Of a stretch of DNA of 64,000 nucleotides, positions 18,369 through 26,827 are shown piece by piece. The first letter of the stretch is position 1. Every line of letters starts with the position of its first letter. A model generated the notes under the pieces. It did no database searches and was not told the origin of the DNA. It saw nothing but the letters and a program-made list of their open reading frames with translations. The translations under genes were made by a program, and so were the position numbers. This DNA is from Pseudomonas sp. KNUC1026 (GTDB taxonomy: Bacteria; Pseudomonadota; Gammaproteobacteria; Pseudomonadales; Pseudomonadaceae): the NCBI RefSeq assembly GCF_021650705.1, contig NZ_CP087138.1, positions 4,550,001 to 4,614,000 on the forward strand, given 5' to 3'.

Positions 18369-19588
18369 CAGTGTTTCTCCCGCGTCGAAAGGTCCAGATG
18401 GTGCATCACGGTTTGCATGTCCTTGTCGCCGCGGCCGGAGAGGTTCACCACCATCAGGTGGTCCTTGGGCAACGTAGGGGCGCGCTTGAACACTTCAGCC
18501 AGGGCGTGAGCGCTTTCCAGCGCCGGAATGATGCCTTCGAGGCGGCAGCATTGGTGAAACGCTGCCAGGGCCTCGTCATCGGTGACCGACGTGTATTCGC
18601 CCCGCCCGATGTCATGCAGCCAGGCGTGCTCAGGGCCGATGCCGGGGTAGTCCAGGCCTGCGGAGATCGAGTGGGCGTCGATGATCTGGCCGTCTTCATC
18701 CTGCAACAGGAAGGTGCGGTTGCCGTGCAGCACGCCCGGGCGGCCGCCATTGAGGCTGGCGGCATGCTGGCCGGTGGCGATGCCGTGGCCTGCTGCTTCG
18801 ACGCCGATGATCTGCACGCTCTTGTCGTCCAGGAAGGGGTGGAACAGGCCCATGGCGTTGGAGCCACCGCCGATGCACGCGACCAGGCTGTCAGGCAGGC
18901 GGCCTTCGGCAGCTTGCATCTGTTCGCGGGTTTCCTTGCCAATCACGGCCTGGAAGTCGCGCACCATCGCCGGATACGGGTGCGGGCCTGCGACGGTACC
19001 GATCAGGTAGAAGGTGCTCTCGACGTTGGTCACCCAGTCGCGCAGCGCCTCGTTCATAGCGTCCTTGAGCGTGCCGGTGCCTGCGGTGACCGGGATGATC
19101 TCGGCGCCCAGCAGCTTCATGCGGAACACGTTGGCCTGCTGGCGCTCGATATCGGTAGTGCCCATGTAGATCACGCATTTGAGGCCGAAGCGCGCGGCCA
19201 CAGTGGCAGTCGCTACACCATGCATGCCGGCGCCGGTCTCGGCGATGATGCGTTGCTTGCCCATGCGCCGGGCCAGCAGGATCTGGCCGATGCAGTTGTT
19301 GATCTTGTGCGCGCCGGTGTGGTTGAGCTCTTCACGCTTTAGGTAGATCTTGGCGCCGCCGCAGTGTTCGGTCAGGCGCTCGGCGAAGTACAGCGGGCTG
19401 GGGCGGCCCACGTAGTCGCGTTGGAAGTACGCCAGCTCCTCGAGAAACGCTGGGTCGTTCTTGGCCGCTTCGTATTCGCGGTTCAGGTCGAGAATCAACG
19501 GCATCAGGGTTTCGGCAACATAGCGGCCACCGAACTGGCCAAACAGGCCGTTGGTATCAGGGCCGCTGCGGTATTGGGCTTGGGTCAT
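18368..19588 (-). CDS. trpB: Tryptophan synthase beta subunit
   Basis: PLP-dependent condensation of indole with serine to form tryptophan. The 406-residue protein has the PLP-lysine motif NHTGAHKINN (Lys95), the phosphate-binding GGGSNAMG and the C-terminal NLSGRGDKD. It is the first gene of trpBA. Its promoter lies in the 107-bp region shared with the divergent activator trpI. The frame is intact. Confidence 0.98.
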   Translation of the reverse strand: MTQAQYRSGPDTNGLFGQFGGRYVAETLMPLILDLNREYEAAKNDPAFLEELAYFQRDYVGRPSPLYFAERLTEHCGGAKIYLKREELNHTGAHKINNCIGQILLARRMGKQRIIAETGAGMHGVATATVAARFGLKCVIYMGTTDIERQQANVFRMKLLGAEIIPVTAGTGTLKDAMNEALRDWVTNVESTFYLIGTVAGPHPYPAMVRDFQAVIGKETREQMQAAEGRLPDSLVACIGGGSNAMGLFHPFLDDKSVQIIGVEAAGHGIATGQHAASLNGGRPGVLHGNRTFLLQDEDGQIIDAHSISAGLDYPGIGPEHAWLHDIGRGEYTSVTDDEALAAFHQCCRLEGIIPALESAHALAEVFKRAPTLPKDHLMVVNLSGRGDKDMQTVMHHLDLSTREKH

Positions 19589-19607
19589 GAATCACTCCCG
19601 CTGAAGG

Positions 19608-19628
19608 GTGGCTTGACGATGAAGCCAC
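19608..19628. promoter_or_regulatory. Inverted repeat in the trpB-trpI divergent promoter
   Basis: GTGGCTT-N7-AAGCCAC is a perfect 7-bp dyad about 20 bp upstream of trpB. LysR regulators such as TrpI bind dyads in such gaps; whether this is the TrpI site is not established by the sequence alone. Confidence 0.35.
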
Positions 19629-19695
19629 TTTACCCAGCCCACAGCCGGCTGAAAACCGATAAGATCGATTCAACCTGTCAGGAAAACTCACCTAT

Positions 19696-20628
19696 ATGCG
19701 CCGAGACCTTCCTTCACTCAATGCACTGCGGGCGTTTGACGCCACCGCTCGCTCAGGCAGCGTCAGCCAGGCGGCGGAAAGCCTGAACGTTACGCACGGC
19801 GCGGTCAGCCGGCAGCTCCGGCTGCTCGAAGATGAGCTTGGCGTGCAATTGTTCGCCAAGGACGGGCGCGGCCTTAAACTCACAGAATCCGGCGTTCGGT
19901 TGCGAGATGTTTGCGATGAGGCTTTCGGGCGTTTACGGCAGGTATGCGCACAGTTGAGCCAGGCTCAGGAGGGTGCGCCCTTTTTGCTGGGCTGCTCCGG
20001 AAGCCTGCTTGCACGCTGGTTCATTCCGCGGTTGGGGCAGCTCAACGCTGACCTTCCCGACCTGCGCCTGCACCTGTCGGCCGGCGAAGGCGACGTTGAC
20101 CCGCGCAGCGCGACCTGGGATGCGTTGCTGGTGTTCGCCGAGCCGCCCTGGCCTGCGCAGATGCAGGTTCATGAACTGGTGCCGGAGCGTATCGGCCCTG
20201 TGCTCAGCCCGCGCCACCCCCGCTTCGAACAACTGGCCCATGCGCCAGCCCGTGCTCTGCTGGACGAGCCGTTGCTGCATACGCTGTCGCGGCCACAGGC
20301 GTGGCCCGAATGGGCACGGCGCAACGATCTCGCACCCGACGCGCTAACGCAGGGCCAAGGTTTCGAGCATCTGTATTATTTGCTGGAGGCTGCTGTGGCA
20401 GGGCTGGGCGTGGCGATTGCGCCCGAAGTGCTGGTGGCCGATGACTTGAAAGCCGGGCGTTTGGCGGCGCCGTGGGGCTTCAGCCAAACCCCGGCGCGCC
20501 TGGCACTATGGGTGCCGGGGCGCGCCGCGGACGGGCGTGCCCAGCGATTGGCGGCATGGCTCGCCACCGCGCTGGGCGCCACTGCGCTGGGCGCCGAGGA
20601 TCAGTCGGAGCGTTTGCACAGCAGGTAG
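19696..20628 (+). CDS. trpI: LysR-type activator TrpI
   Basis: A 310-residue LysR regulator. The helix-turn-helix is at residues 5-65 (SLNALRAFDATARSGSVSQA ... THGAVSRQLRLLEDELG) and a GcvA-like effector domain follows. In Pseudomonas, TrpI activates the divergent trpBA genes in response to indoleglycerol phosphate, and the gene order here matches exactly. Its 3' end overlaps the convergent DUF883 gene by 28 bases. Confidence 0.95.
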   Translation: MRRDLPSLNALRAFDATARSGSVSQAAESLNVTHGAVSRQLRLLEDELGVQLFAKDGRGLKLTESGVRLRDVCDEAFGRLRQVCAQLSQAQEGAPFLLGCSGSLLARWFIPRLGQLNADLPDLRLHLSAGEGDVDPRSATWDALLVFAEPPWPAQMQVHELVPERIGPVLSPRHPRFEQLAHAPARALLDEPLLHTLSRPQAWPEWARRNDLAPDALTQGQGFEHLYYLLEAAVAGLGVAIAPEVLVADDLKAGRLAAPWGFSQTPARLALWVPGRAADGRAQRLAAWLATALGATALGAEDQSERLHSR

Positions 20629-20924
20629 GCTGCCAGCAGGCCCAGAGCGCCGACGGCGATACCGGCAGTGGTCAGCGGGTGCTCTTGCGCGTAATCACGG
20701 GTAGCGATGCCGGTTTCACGGGTTTTGACCTTCACTTCTTCATACGCGTCGGCCAGCAGGCTGCGCGATTGCTTCAGTGCGGATTCGGCGCTGGCCTTGA
20801 GATTCTTGATGGTCTTGCGCGACTCATCGGTTGCGTCGTCCTTGAGGCCTTCGAGCGAGCGCAGCAGGCTCTCGATCTCGGCTTCCATGCTTTGCAGCGA
20901 TGCTTTACGTAGCGAATTGGCCAT
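20601..20924 (-). CDS. DUF883 family membrane-anchored protein (ElaB/YqjD-like)
   Basis: A 107-residue protein with a long amphipathic, coiled-coil-prone helix (about 1-75, rich in Glu/Lys/Ser). One C-terminal membrane segment (TTAGIAVGALGLLAAYLLC) ends with a short basic tail. This is the ElaB/YqjD/YgaM architecture; those proteins anchor at the inner membrane and some bind ribosomes in stationary phase. Here the role is inferred. Its start has an AGGAG site. The 3' end lies inside trpI on the other strand. Confidence 0.85.
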   Translation of the reverse strand: MANSLRKASLQSMEAEIESLLRSLEGLKDDATDESRKTIKNLKASAESALKQSRSLLADAYEEVKVKTRETGIATRDYAQEHPLTTAGIAVGALGLLAAYLLCKRSD

Positions 20925-21076
20925 TGGGTGTTCACTCCTGCGAGGTGAGTTGCGGTGTAGAGGTGGGACTTCAACACGTTGCGAAAGTGCGGTCGGGCTG
21001 AACTTTTGCTTCCGCTTCGCCCCTTAAAGGTATGAGCCACCAGCCGGTGGCGTGCGCCCTGAACAGGAGTAAGCCC

Positions 21077-21292
21077 ATGTCTGATCATCACACTTACAAA
21101 AAGGCCGAACTGGTAGGTTCCTCCACCAACAGCGTCGAGGACGCCATCAACAATGCCCTGGCTGAAGCGAACAAATCGCTCGACTTGATGGAGTGGTTCG
21201 AGGTGGTAGAAACCCGTGGCCACATTCGCGATGGCAAGGTCGCTCATTTCCAGGTGACCATCAAAGTTGGCTTCAAGATCGCCAACAGCTGA
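21077..21292 (+). CDS. Dodecin flavin-storage protein
   Basis: A 71-residue protein of the dodecin family, which forms hollow 12-mers that bind riboflavin or FMN and buffer free flavin. It shows the typical helix SVEDAINNALAEANKSLDLM, the flavin-stacking Trp in EWFEVVETRGHI, and a final strand VAHFQVTIKVGFKI. I chose the ATG at 21077 because it follows an AGGAG site and gives the normal length. Confidence 0.93.
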   Translation: MSDHHTYKKAELVGSSTNSVEDAINNALAEANKSLDLMEWFEVVETRGHIRDGKVAHFQVTIKVGFKIANS

Positions 21293-21393
21293 CCCAGGCA
21301 CTGGCTAAAAAAATCTTTTTACGCTAATACAGTGGTGCCCTTCGAATGGGCCAGGATAGCTGAGCAGTATCAACAGACCAGGGAACGTGACCG

Positions 21394-21618
21394 ATGAAAA
21401 AACTTTTGTTGGCGGTAGGGTTGTTGGGCATGGCGGGTTCCGCGTTCGCCGCGGGCACTTCGTGCGATACCGTTAAAGGCGATATCGACGCCAAGATCAA
21501 AGCCAAGGGCGCTTCGGGCTACAGCCTGGAAGTGGTCGACAAGGGCAGCGCAGCCGACGGCAAGGTGGTTGGCAGCTGCGAAGGTGGTACCAAGGAGATC
21601 GTCTACAAAAGAGGCTGA
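21394..21618 (+). CDS. Exported DUF1161 family protein (copy 1)
   Basis: A 74-residue periplasmic protein with a signal peptide (MKKLLLAVGLLGMAGSAFAA). The short domain contains two cysteines (SCDTVKGDIDAKIKAKG and VVGSCEGGTKEIVY), probably disulfide-linked. The function of the family is unknown. A second copy lies at 23264-23494 with the same Cys spacing, and only the LLM oxidoreductase and osmC lie between them. Confidence 0.85.
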   Translation: MKKLLLAVGLLGMAGSAFAAGTSCDTVKGDIDAKIKAKGASGYSLEVVDKGSAADGKVVGSCEGGTKEIVYKRG

Positions 21619-21642
21619 AGCACCGCCCTTGTGTAGGAACAG

Positions 21643-21668
21643 CGAAGCCCGGCCGATGCCGGGCTTCG
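21643..21668. terminator. Bidirectional hairpin between DUF1161 and LLM genes
   Basis: A perfect stem CGAAGCCCGGC with a CGAT loop lies between two convergent genes. No strong T-tract is present on either side, so terminator strength is uncertain. Confidence 0.55.
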
Positions 21669-21672
21669 TGCT

Positions 21673-22674
21673 TCAGGCAGTCATGATTTCAGACAGCAAC
21701 CGATACGAGTGAAGCCGGTCGGCATGCTCGTACAGGTCGCAGGTGAAGATCAGTTCATCGGCCAGGGTCTGCTCCAGCAGCACCTCCAGCTTCGCGCGGA
21801 TTTTCGCCGGGCTGCCGATCATGGCCAGGCCCAGGAAGCTGCCTACTGCGTCTTTTTCATGCGGCAGCCACAGCCCCTCCATGCTAGGCACGGGCGGCTG
21901 CTGAACCAGGCTTTGCCCGCGAATCAGGTTGAGGATGCGCCGGTAGACGGAGGTAGCCAGGTAATCGGCCTGCTCGTCAGAGTCGGCTGCCACCAGCGGG
22001 ACGCCCAGCATCACGTACGGTTTATCGAGCACGGCTGATGGCGTGAAGTGATCGCGGTAGACACGAATCGCCTCATGCATCATGCGTGGCGCGAAATGCG
22101 AAGCGAAGGCATAAGGCAGGCCGCGCATGCCCGCCAGCTGCGCGCTGAACAGGCTTGAGCCGAGCAGCCAGATGGGCACCTCGGTGCCGCTGCCTGGTAC
22201 TGCAATCACCCGCTGCCCTGGTGTGCGAGGGCCCAGATAGGCAGCCAGCTCCGCAACGTCATCGGGGAAGTCGTCAGAAGAGCCGGAGCGTTCACGGCGC
22301 AGTGCGCGGGCGGTCATCTGGTCTGAGCCGGGCGCGCGGCCCAGGCCGAGGTCGATCCGGCCCGGATAGAGGCTGGCAAGGGTGCCGAACTGTTCAGCGA
22401 TCACCAGCGGCGCGTGGTTGGGCAGCATCACGCCACCCGAGCCTACTCGAATGGTGGAAGTGCCGCCCGCCAGGTAGCCCAGCAGCACAGACGTGGCTGA
22501 GCTGGCGATGCCGTCCATGTTGTGGTGCTCGGCCACCCAAAAGCGGTTATACCCCCAGCGTTCCACATGCTGGGCCAGGTCCAGCGAGTTGCGCAGTGAC
22601 TGAGCCGGGCCCAGGTCTTGCCGAACTGGTACCAGGTCCAGCGCCGAATACTTGATGCTTGCCAACGTACTCAT
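21673..22674 (-). CDS. LLM class flavin-dependent oxidoreductase
   Basis: A 333-residue luciferase-like monooxygenase, MsnO8-like subgroup. It has SALDLVPVRQDLGPAQSLRN at the N-terminus, WVAEHHNMDGIASSA in the flavin/substrate pocket, and GRIDLGLGRAPGSD. Such enzymes use FMNH2 supplied by a partner reductase to oxidise small molecules. The substrate is unknown, and no reductase or sulfonate transporter is adjacent. It is divergent from osmC. Confidence 0.88.
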   Translation of the reverse strand: MSTLASIKYSALDLVPVRQDLGPAQSLRNSLDLAQHVERWGYNRFWVAEHHNMDGIASSATSVLLGYLAGGTSTIRVGSGGVMLPNHAPLVIAEQFGTLASLYPGRIDLGLGRAPGSDQMTARALRRERSGSSDDFPDDVAELAAYLGPRTPGQRVIAVPGSGTEVPIWLLGSSLFSAQLAGMRGLPYAFASHFAPRMMHEAIRVYRDHFTPSAVLDKPYVMLGVPLVAADSDEQADYLATSVYRRILNLIRGQSLVQQPPVPSMEGLWLPHEKDAVGSFLGLAMIGSPAKIRAKLEVLLEQTLADELIFTCDLYEHADRLHSYRLLSEIMTA

Positions 22675-22766
22675 GAAAACTCCACTTAAAAAATGACACC
22701 CCCGCGCCGTTTTTTAATTGTCAGGCGGCTACATTGAACGCTTTCGCCGAACGGTGCAAACCGAGT

Positions 22767-22794
22767 GAACTTGCCTGGTGGCTGGCCCTCAGAA
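22767..22794 (+). promoter_or_regulatory. AlgU (sigma-22) type promoter before osmC
   Basis: GAACTT at 22767-22772 and TCAGAA at 22789-22794, separated by exactly 16 bp, match the GAACTT-N16/17-TCnnA pattern of extracytoplasmic sigma AlgU/RpoE. The start codon of osmC is 37 bases downstream. Confidence 0.65.
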
Positions 22795-22830
22795 CCCTTA
22801 CTGAACCGGCACAATGCCAAAGGAGGCAGC

Positions 22831-23262
22831 ATGACCATCAAGAAGCAAGCATCCGCTCACTGGGAAGGTGGCCTGAAAGACGGCACCGGCAAGATTTCCG
22901 TCGGCAGCGGCGCTTTCAGCGACCTGCCCTATGGTTTCAAAGCGCGTTTCGAAGGTGTCAAAGGCTCCAACCCTGAAGAGCTGATCGGTGCAGCCCACGC
23001 CGGCTGCTTCTCGATGGCGCTGTCGATGATCCTTGGTGAAGCGGGCCTGACCGCCACTGCGATCGATACCCAGGCTGAAGTGTCCCTGGAAGAGAAGCCT
23101 GACGGCTTTGCCATCACCGCTGTGCACCTGACCCTCAAGGCAAGCGTGCCGGGCGCCAGCGAAGAGCAGTTCAAGGAACTGGCCAACAAGGCCAAGGTTG
23201 GCTGCCCGGTGTCGAAAGTGCTGAATGCCGATATCACTCTCGATGCCTCGTTGGTGAATTGA
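22831..23262 (+). CDS. osmC: OsmC family organic hydroperoxide reductase
   Basis: A 143-residue protein of the OsmC subfamily, which reduces organic hydroperoxides with paired cysteines. The first catalytic Cys is in GAAHAGCFSMALSMILGEAG and the second in NKAKVGCPVSKVLNA. I chose the ATG at 22831 (MTIKKQASAHWEGGLKDGTG), preceded by AAAGGAGGCAGC. An AlgU-type promoter lies just upstream, consistent with osmotic/envelope stress control. The second DUF1161 gene starts two bases after its stop, so they form an operon. Confidence 0.93.
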   Translation: MTIKKQASAHWEGGLKDGTGKISVGSGAFSDLPYGFKARFEGVKGSNPEELIGAAHAGCFSMALSMILGEAGLTATAIDTQAEVSLEEKPDGFAITAVHLTLKASVPGASEEQFKELANKAKVGCPVSKVLNADITLDASLVN

Positions 23263-23263
23263 G

Positions 23264-23494
23264 ATGAGGCGCGCGGCGTTCTGGTGTGTGTTTGCCCTGT
23301 GGGCCGGCAGTGCCAGCGCCGCGCCGCTCGATTGTGAAACGCTCAAGGCTGAGATCGAGGCCAAGATCCAGTCCAATGGTGTGGCCGACTACACCCTCGA
23401 GATTGTGGACAGCGCTGAGGCCAAGGACCCGTCAATGATCGTCGGCAGTTGCGCCAACGGCACTCGCAAGATCATCTACCAGAAGAACGGCTGA
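23264..23494 (+). CDS. Exported DUF1161 family protein (copy 2)
   Basis: A 76-residue secreted protein with a signal peptide (MRRAAFWCVFALWAGSASAA) and the same two-cysteine pattern as the copy at 21394 (LDCETLKAEIEAKIQSNGV, IVGSCANGTRKIIY). It is co-transcribed with osmC (1-bp gap), so it probably responds to the same stress promoter. Function unknown. Confidence 0.85.
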   Translation: MRRAAFWCVFALWAGSASAAPLDCETLKAEIEAKIQSNGVADYTLEIVDSAEAKDPSMIVGSCANGTRKIIYQKNG

Positions 23495-23498
23495 GCCT

Positions 23499-23915
23499 TT
23501 ACCACAGGCAGTAGTTGCTTCTGTCCTGCGCTACCACCTGATTGCTGGGGTCATACAGCAAGGCGCTGGGCTCGATGCCCAGATTGCGCGCCTGAATCCG
23601 ATACCGGCCTCCCGCCTTGAACCCGTTGTACTGCACGGTGATGTAGCACATCCGCTCACTCGGCTGGCTCATGATTGCCAGCGGAGCGTTGGCTTCGTAG
23701 TCGTAGCGAAACTCAAGCGTGTGAGTGCCGGGCGTAACCTGAAAATAACGCCCGTCGTCCAGGCGCTTGCCGTCCAGCCGCTCGGCGAGGATCGCTTTGC
23801 CGTTCAGCATGCTCAGCTCGACCCATGCCTGTGCCGGGTCGTGTGGTGGCACCGGCGTAGTGTTGCAAGCACTGAGCAGTGCCAGAGTGGGCAGCAGGGC
23901 AAGCGTTAAGCGCAT
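23499..23915 (-). CDS. Hypothetical lipoprotein, paralogue A
   Basis: A 138-residue predicted lipoprotein with a signal peptide and lipobox LLSAC. The body is beta-rich (AWVELSMLNGKAILAERLDG, GRYFQVTPGTHTLEFRYDY, GRYRIQARNLGIEPSALLYD). It is clearly related to the next gene upstream (23961), sharing the plan HDPAQAW / RYFQV-PG-H-L / AGGRYRIQA. It converges on the osmC-DUF1161 pair four bases from its stop. Function unknown. Confidence 0.75.
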   Translation of the reverse strand: MRLTLALLPTLALLSACNTTPVPPHDPAQAWVELSMLNGKAILAERLDGKRLDDGRYFQVTPGTHTLEFRYDYEANAPLAIMSQPSERMCYITVQYNGFKAGGRYRIQARNLGIEPSALLYDPSNQVVAQDRSNYCLW

Positions 23916-23960
23916 CGGTCAGCTCCAGGGCGTCGTTGGCGCCAGCATAACGCCAAAGCC

Positions 23961-24380
23961 TCAAGCGCGCTGGCAGCCGGCCGGCTGCCCCTTGCTCACC
24001 AGCTTGTTCCGCTCGTCGTAGAGCTTCGCCCAAGGCGTAAAGCCAACAGTGCCCGCCTGCAGGCGATAACGCTCACCGGCGTTGAAGTGGGCAAATTTGA
24101 CGTTGAGCTGGCAGTCACGCCAAAGCGGGTTGGCGTCCGGCCCGATGTTGGTCGGTGCAACGGCGAATTGATAGCGCACGGTCAGCTCATGGCTGCCCGG
24201 CTGCACTTCGAAGTAGCGTTTGTCTTCCCACTGCTTGGCATCGACCTCTTGGGCGTGCAGAGAATTGTTCTGCGGCACCTGAAGGTCGACCCACGCTTGA
24301 TGAGGGTCGGGGCTGGGCAGGCCGATCAGTGAGCAGCCTGGCAGTGCCAGCAGGCCGCAAAGTAACAATTTTTCACGCAT
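23961..24380 (-). CDS. Hypothetical lipoprotein, paralogue B
   Basis: A 139-residue predicted lipoprotein (MREKLLLCGLLALPGC, lipobox LPGC), homologous to the gene at 23499. It shares PHQAWVDLQV, KRYFEVQPGSHELTVRYQF and AGERYRLQAGTVGFTPWAKL. I chose the ATG at 24380 because the signal peptide starts there. It lies 45 bases upstream of its paralogue on the same strand, a likely tandem duplication. Function unknown; probably in the outer membrane or periplasm. Confidence 0.75.
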   Translation of the reverse strand: MREKLLLCGLLALPGCSLIGLPSPDPHQAWVDLQVPQNNSLHAQEVDAKQWEDKRYFEVQPGSHELTVRYQFAVAPTNIGPDANPLWRDCQLNVKFAHFNAGERYRLQAGTVGFTPWAKLYDERNKLVSKGQPAGCQRA

Positions 24381-24462
24381 TGGCGCACTCCGAAGCAGCA
24401 AAATGGGGGCGAATGGTGGCTGGCGATCTCTGTCGCGTCAGGTGCTGCACAGGGGGATGAAA

Positions 24463-25569
24463 ATGATCTGGCAACGGCACACCCGCCACGGCAAACGAGA
24501 CAACTCAAAGCGGCCCTGGGTTCCCCTGGTGCTGCTCGGCCTGCTGAGCGGTTGCTCCAGCGTTCGTTACTACAGCCAGCTTGCCGAGGGCCAATTGGCG
24601 CTGCTACACGCACGCGAGCCCGTTGAAGCCGTGATCGCCGACCCTTCACGCCCTGCGGCGCTGCGGCAGTACTTGAGCCAGGCGCTGCTTGCGCGGCGTT
24701 TCGCAAGCGAGCAACTGCACCTGCCCGATAACCGCAGCTACCGGCTCTACGCCGATATTCATCGCCCATTCGTGGTGTGGAACGTCTTCGCCACCGATGA
24801 GTTTTCCCTGCAGCCTCTGACCCACTGCTTCCCCATTGCCGGTTGTGTCGCCTATCAGGGCTTCTACGCTCAAGGCGCCGCACGCGGTGCGGCGGCGCTG
24901 TTGCGCCAGCAGGGCAAGGACGTCTACGTGGGCGGGGTCGAAACCTATTCCACGTTGGGCTGGTTCAATGACCCGATCATCAGCACCATGACCGGTTGGG
25001 GCCAGGAGCGGCTGGACACCTTGATCTTCCATGAGCTGGCGCACCAGCGTTTCTATGTGAAGAACGACACCCAATTCAATGAGTCTTTCGCAACCTTCGT
25101 GGAGCAGGAAGGCACTCGCCAATGGCGAGCATGGCGCAAGCTGCCGCCGGCCGATCAAGGCCAGCAGGCGCAGCGTGAGCAGTTCGTGCAACTGGTGCTG
25201 AGTGCTCGGCAAAAGCTGGACGCGCTGTATCGCCAGCCGCTTTCCAGTGGTGCCATGCGCGAGGCCAAGGCCGCACAATTTCAACGCCTGCGGGATGATT
25301 ACCAGCGCTTGCGCGATCAACAGTGGCACGGCGACCGCCGTTACGATGCCTGGGTCTACTCGCCTTTGAACAATGCCAAGCTGTTGCCCTTCGGCTTGTA
25401 CGATCAATGGGTGCCTGCCTTCGCTGCGGTGTTCATTCAGCAAGGGAAGGACTGGCCACGTTTCTACGCCGAGGTCGAGCGCCTTGGCGCCCTTCCTCCC
25501 GCCGAACGTGCAGCGGCATTGCAGGCGCTTATGCCGGCGAGCGAGAAAACGCCTGGTGCAACGCCTTGA
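24463..25569 (+). CDS. Predicted lipoprotein zinc aminopeptidase
   Basis: About 368 residues of the predicted aminopeptidase family (Pfam Aminopep, from memory). A basic N-terminus and hydrophobic stretch lead to lipobox LLSGC. The zinc site is HELAHQ with a downstream Glu in FNESFATFVEQEG, an HExxH-type metallopeptidase. The ATG at 24457 directly abuts AGGGGG, too close for a ribosome. The second ATG at 24463 has good spacing and is preferred. Its 3' end overlaps the convergent HAD gene by 41 bases. Confidence 0.82.
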   Translation: MIWQRHTRHGKRDNSKRPWVPLVLLGLLSGCSSVRYYSQLAEGQLALLHAREPVEAVIADPSRPAALRQYLSQALLARRFASEQLHLPDNRSYRLYADIHRPFVVWNVFATDEFSLQPLTHCFPIAGCVAYQGFYAQGAARGAAALLRQQGKDVYVGGVETYSTLGWFNDPIISTMTGWGQERLDTLIFHELAHQRFYVKNDTQFNESFATFVEQEGTRQWRAWRKLPPADQGQQAQREQFVQLVLSARQKLDALYRQPLSSGAMREAKAAQFQRLRDDYQRLRDQQWHGDRRYDAWVYSPLNNAKLLPFGLYDQWVPAFAAVFIQQGKDWPRFYAEVERLGALPPAERAAALQALMPASEKTPGATP

Positions 25570-26191
25570 GCGTAGCGAAGTGGTAGGTCGGCGCTTCGCC
25601 CAGCAGCTCGGCTTCGCTGCCGAACCCATAACCCACCGCTACGCAATCGAGCCCATTGGCCCGAGCGCCAATCAGATCGTGCTTGCGGTCACCAATCATC
25701 AGGGTATCGGCCGGTGCCAGCCCTTCTTCCTCGAGCAGGTGGGCGATGAGCTCGACCTTGTTGGTGCGGGTGCCGTCCAGCTCGCTGCCGTAGATCATTT
25801 TGAAGTGTCGGGCAAAATCGAAGTGCCTTGCGATCTCACGGGCGAACTCCCAGGGCTTGGACGTCGCGATGTACAGATGCCGACCTTGAGCAACCAGCGT
25901 TTCGAGCAACTCGGTGACACCTTCGAACATTTCGTTTTCATACAGGCCTGTGACGCGGAAGCGGTCTCGGTAATGGTTAACGGCTTCCCACGCCTGAGCC
26001 TCGCTCAAGGCATAAAACTGCATGAAGGCTTGCAGCAACGGCGGCCCGATGAAGTGCTCGAGCCTGGCGAGGTCTGGCTCATCGATACCCAACTTGCCGA
26101 GGGCGTACTGAATCGAACGTGTGATGCCTTCGCGCGGGTCGGTCAGGGTGCCGTCGAGGTCGAACAGGATGTTGCGGTGGTCCAGGCTCAT
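25529..26191 (-). CDS. HAD superfamily phosphatase (phosphoglycolate-phosphatase-like)
   Basis: A 220-residue HAD hydrolase. It has motif I FDLDGTLTDP, motif II IATSKP, a Lys in KVELIAHLLEE and motif IV MIGDRKHDLIGA, with an alpha-helical cap (about 20-90). The closest family is Gph/phosphoglycolate phosphatase-like enzymes; the substrate cannot be told from sequence. It overlaps the gamma-carbonic-anhydrase-like gene by four bases (ATGA), so it is coupled to it. Confidence 0.85.
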   Translation of the reverse strand: MSLDHRNILFDLDGTLTDPREGITRSIQYALGKLGIDEPDLARLEHFIGPPLLQAFMQFYALSEAQAWEAVNHYRDRFRVTGLYENEMFEGVTELLETLVAQGRHLYIATSKPWEFAREIARHFDFARHFKMIYGSELDGTRTNKVELIAHLLEEEGLAPADTLMIGDRKHDLIGARANGLDCVAVGYGFGSEAELLGEAPTYHFATLKALHQAFSRSPA

Positions 26192-26733
26192 GTGCGGTCG
26201 TACCCCGCCGCGAGGTGGCGGTCCTTGAGCTTGACGTAGTTGGCCGCGCTGTAGGTGAAGAATGCGCGTTCCTTGTCGGTGAGCTCGCGTGCCTGCCTGG
26301 CTGGGCTGCCAACGTACAGGTAGCCGCTTTCCAGGCGTTTGCCCGGTGGCACCAGGCTGCCGGCACCGATGATCACTTCATCCTCGACCACCGCACCATC
26401 CATGATGGTGCTGCCCATGCCCACCAGGATGCGGCTGCCCAGGGTGCACCCATGCAACATCACCTTGTGCCCGATGGTCACGTCGTCGCCGATCAGCAGC
26501 GGGAAGCCATCGGGGTTGAACGGCCCTGCGTGGGTGATGTGCAGCACGCTGGCGTCCTGCACACTGGTGCGCTGGCCGATGCGGATGTGGTGCATGTCGC
26601 CGCGGATCACTGCGAGCGGCCACACCGAGCTGTCATCGCCAATCTCGACATCGCCCAGCACCACCGCGCTGCGGTCGACGAATACCTTGGCTCCCAACTG
26701 GGGAGCATGTTGTTCGAACCTTCGAATGGACAC
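26188..26733 (-). CDS. Gamma-carbonic-anhydrase-like hexapeptide protein
   Basis: A 181-residue left-handed beta-helix protein (gamma-CA/PaaY/YrdA type). It has repeated hexapeptides (DVEIGDDSSVWPLAVIRGD ... RTSVQDASVLHITHAG) and metal-ligand histidines in the pattern HITH and IGHKVMLHGC. I chose the GTG at 26733 because AAAGGAGG sits five bases before it and family members start near SIRRFEQHAP. Whether it has carbonic anhydrase activity is unknown. It is divergent from prlC. Confidence 0.85.
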   Translation of the reverse strand: MSIRRFEQHAPQLGAKVFVDRSAVVLGDVEIGDDSSVWPLAVIRGDMHHIRIGQRTSVQDASVLHITHAGPFNPDGFPLLIGDDVTIGHKVMLHGCTLGSRILVGMGSTIMDGAVVEDEVIIGAGSLVPPGKRLESGYLYVGSPARQARELTDKERAFFTYSAANYVKLKDRHLAAGYDRT

Positions 26734-26827
26734 GATAGCCTCCTTTGATGCCGCCGATTTGCTGCGGTCGGGGTCGATTGTAATTGAAGATGGTCCCATG
26801 ATTCTTCAGAGCCAAGGTGCAAATACC

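Noticed and set aside
20925..21076. AlgU promoter before dodecin
   Set aside because: GAACTT is present near 21000, but the spacing is 18 bp and no TCnnA follows.
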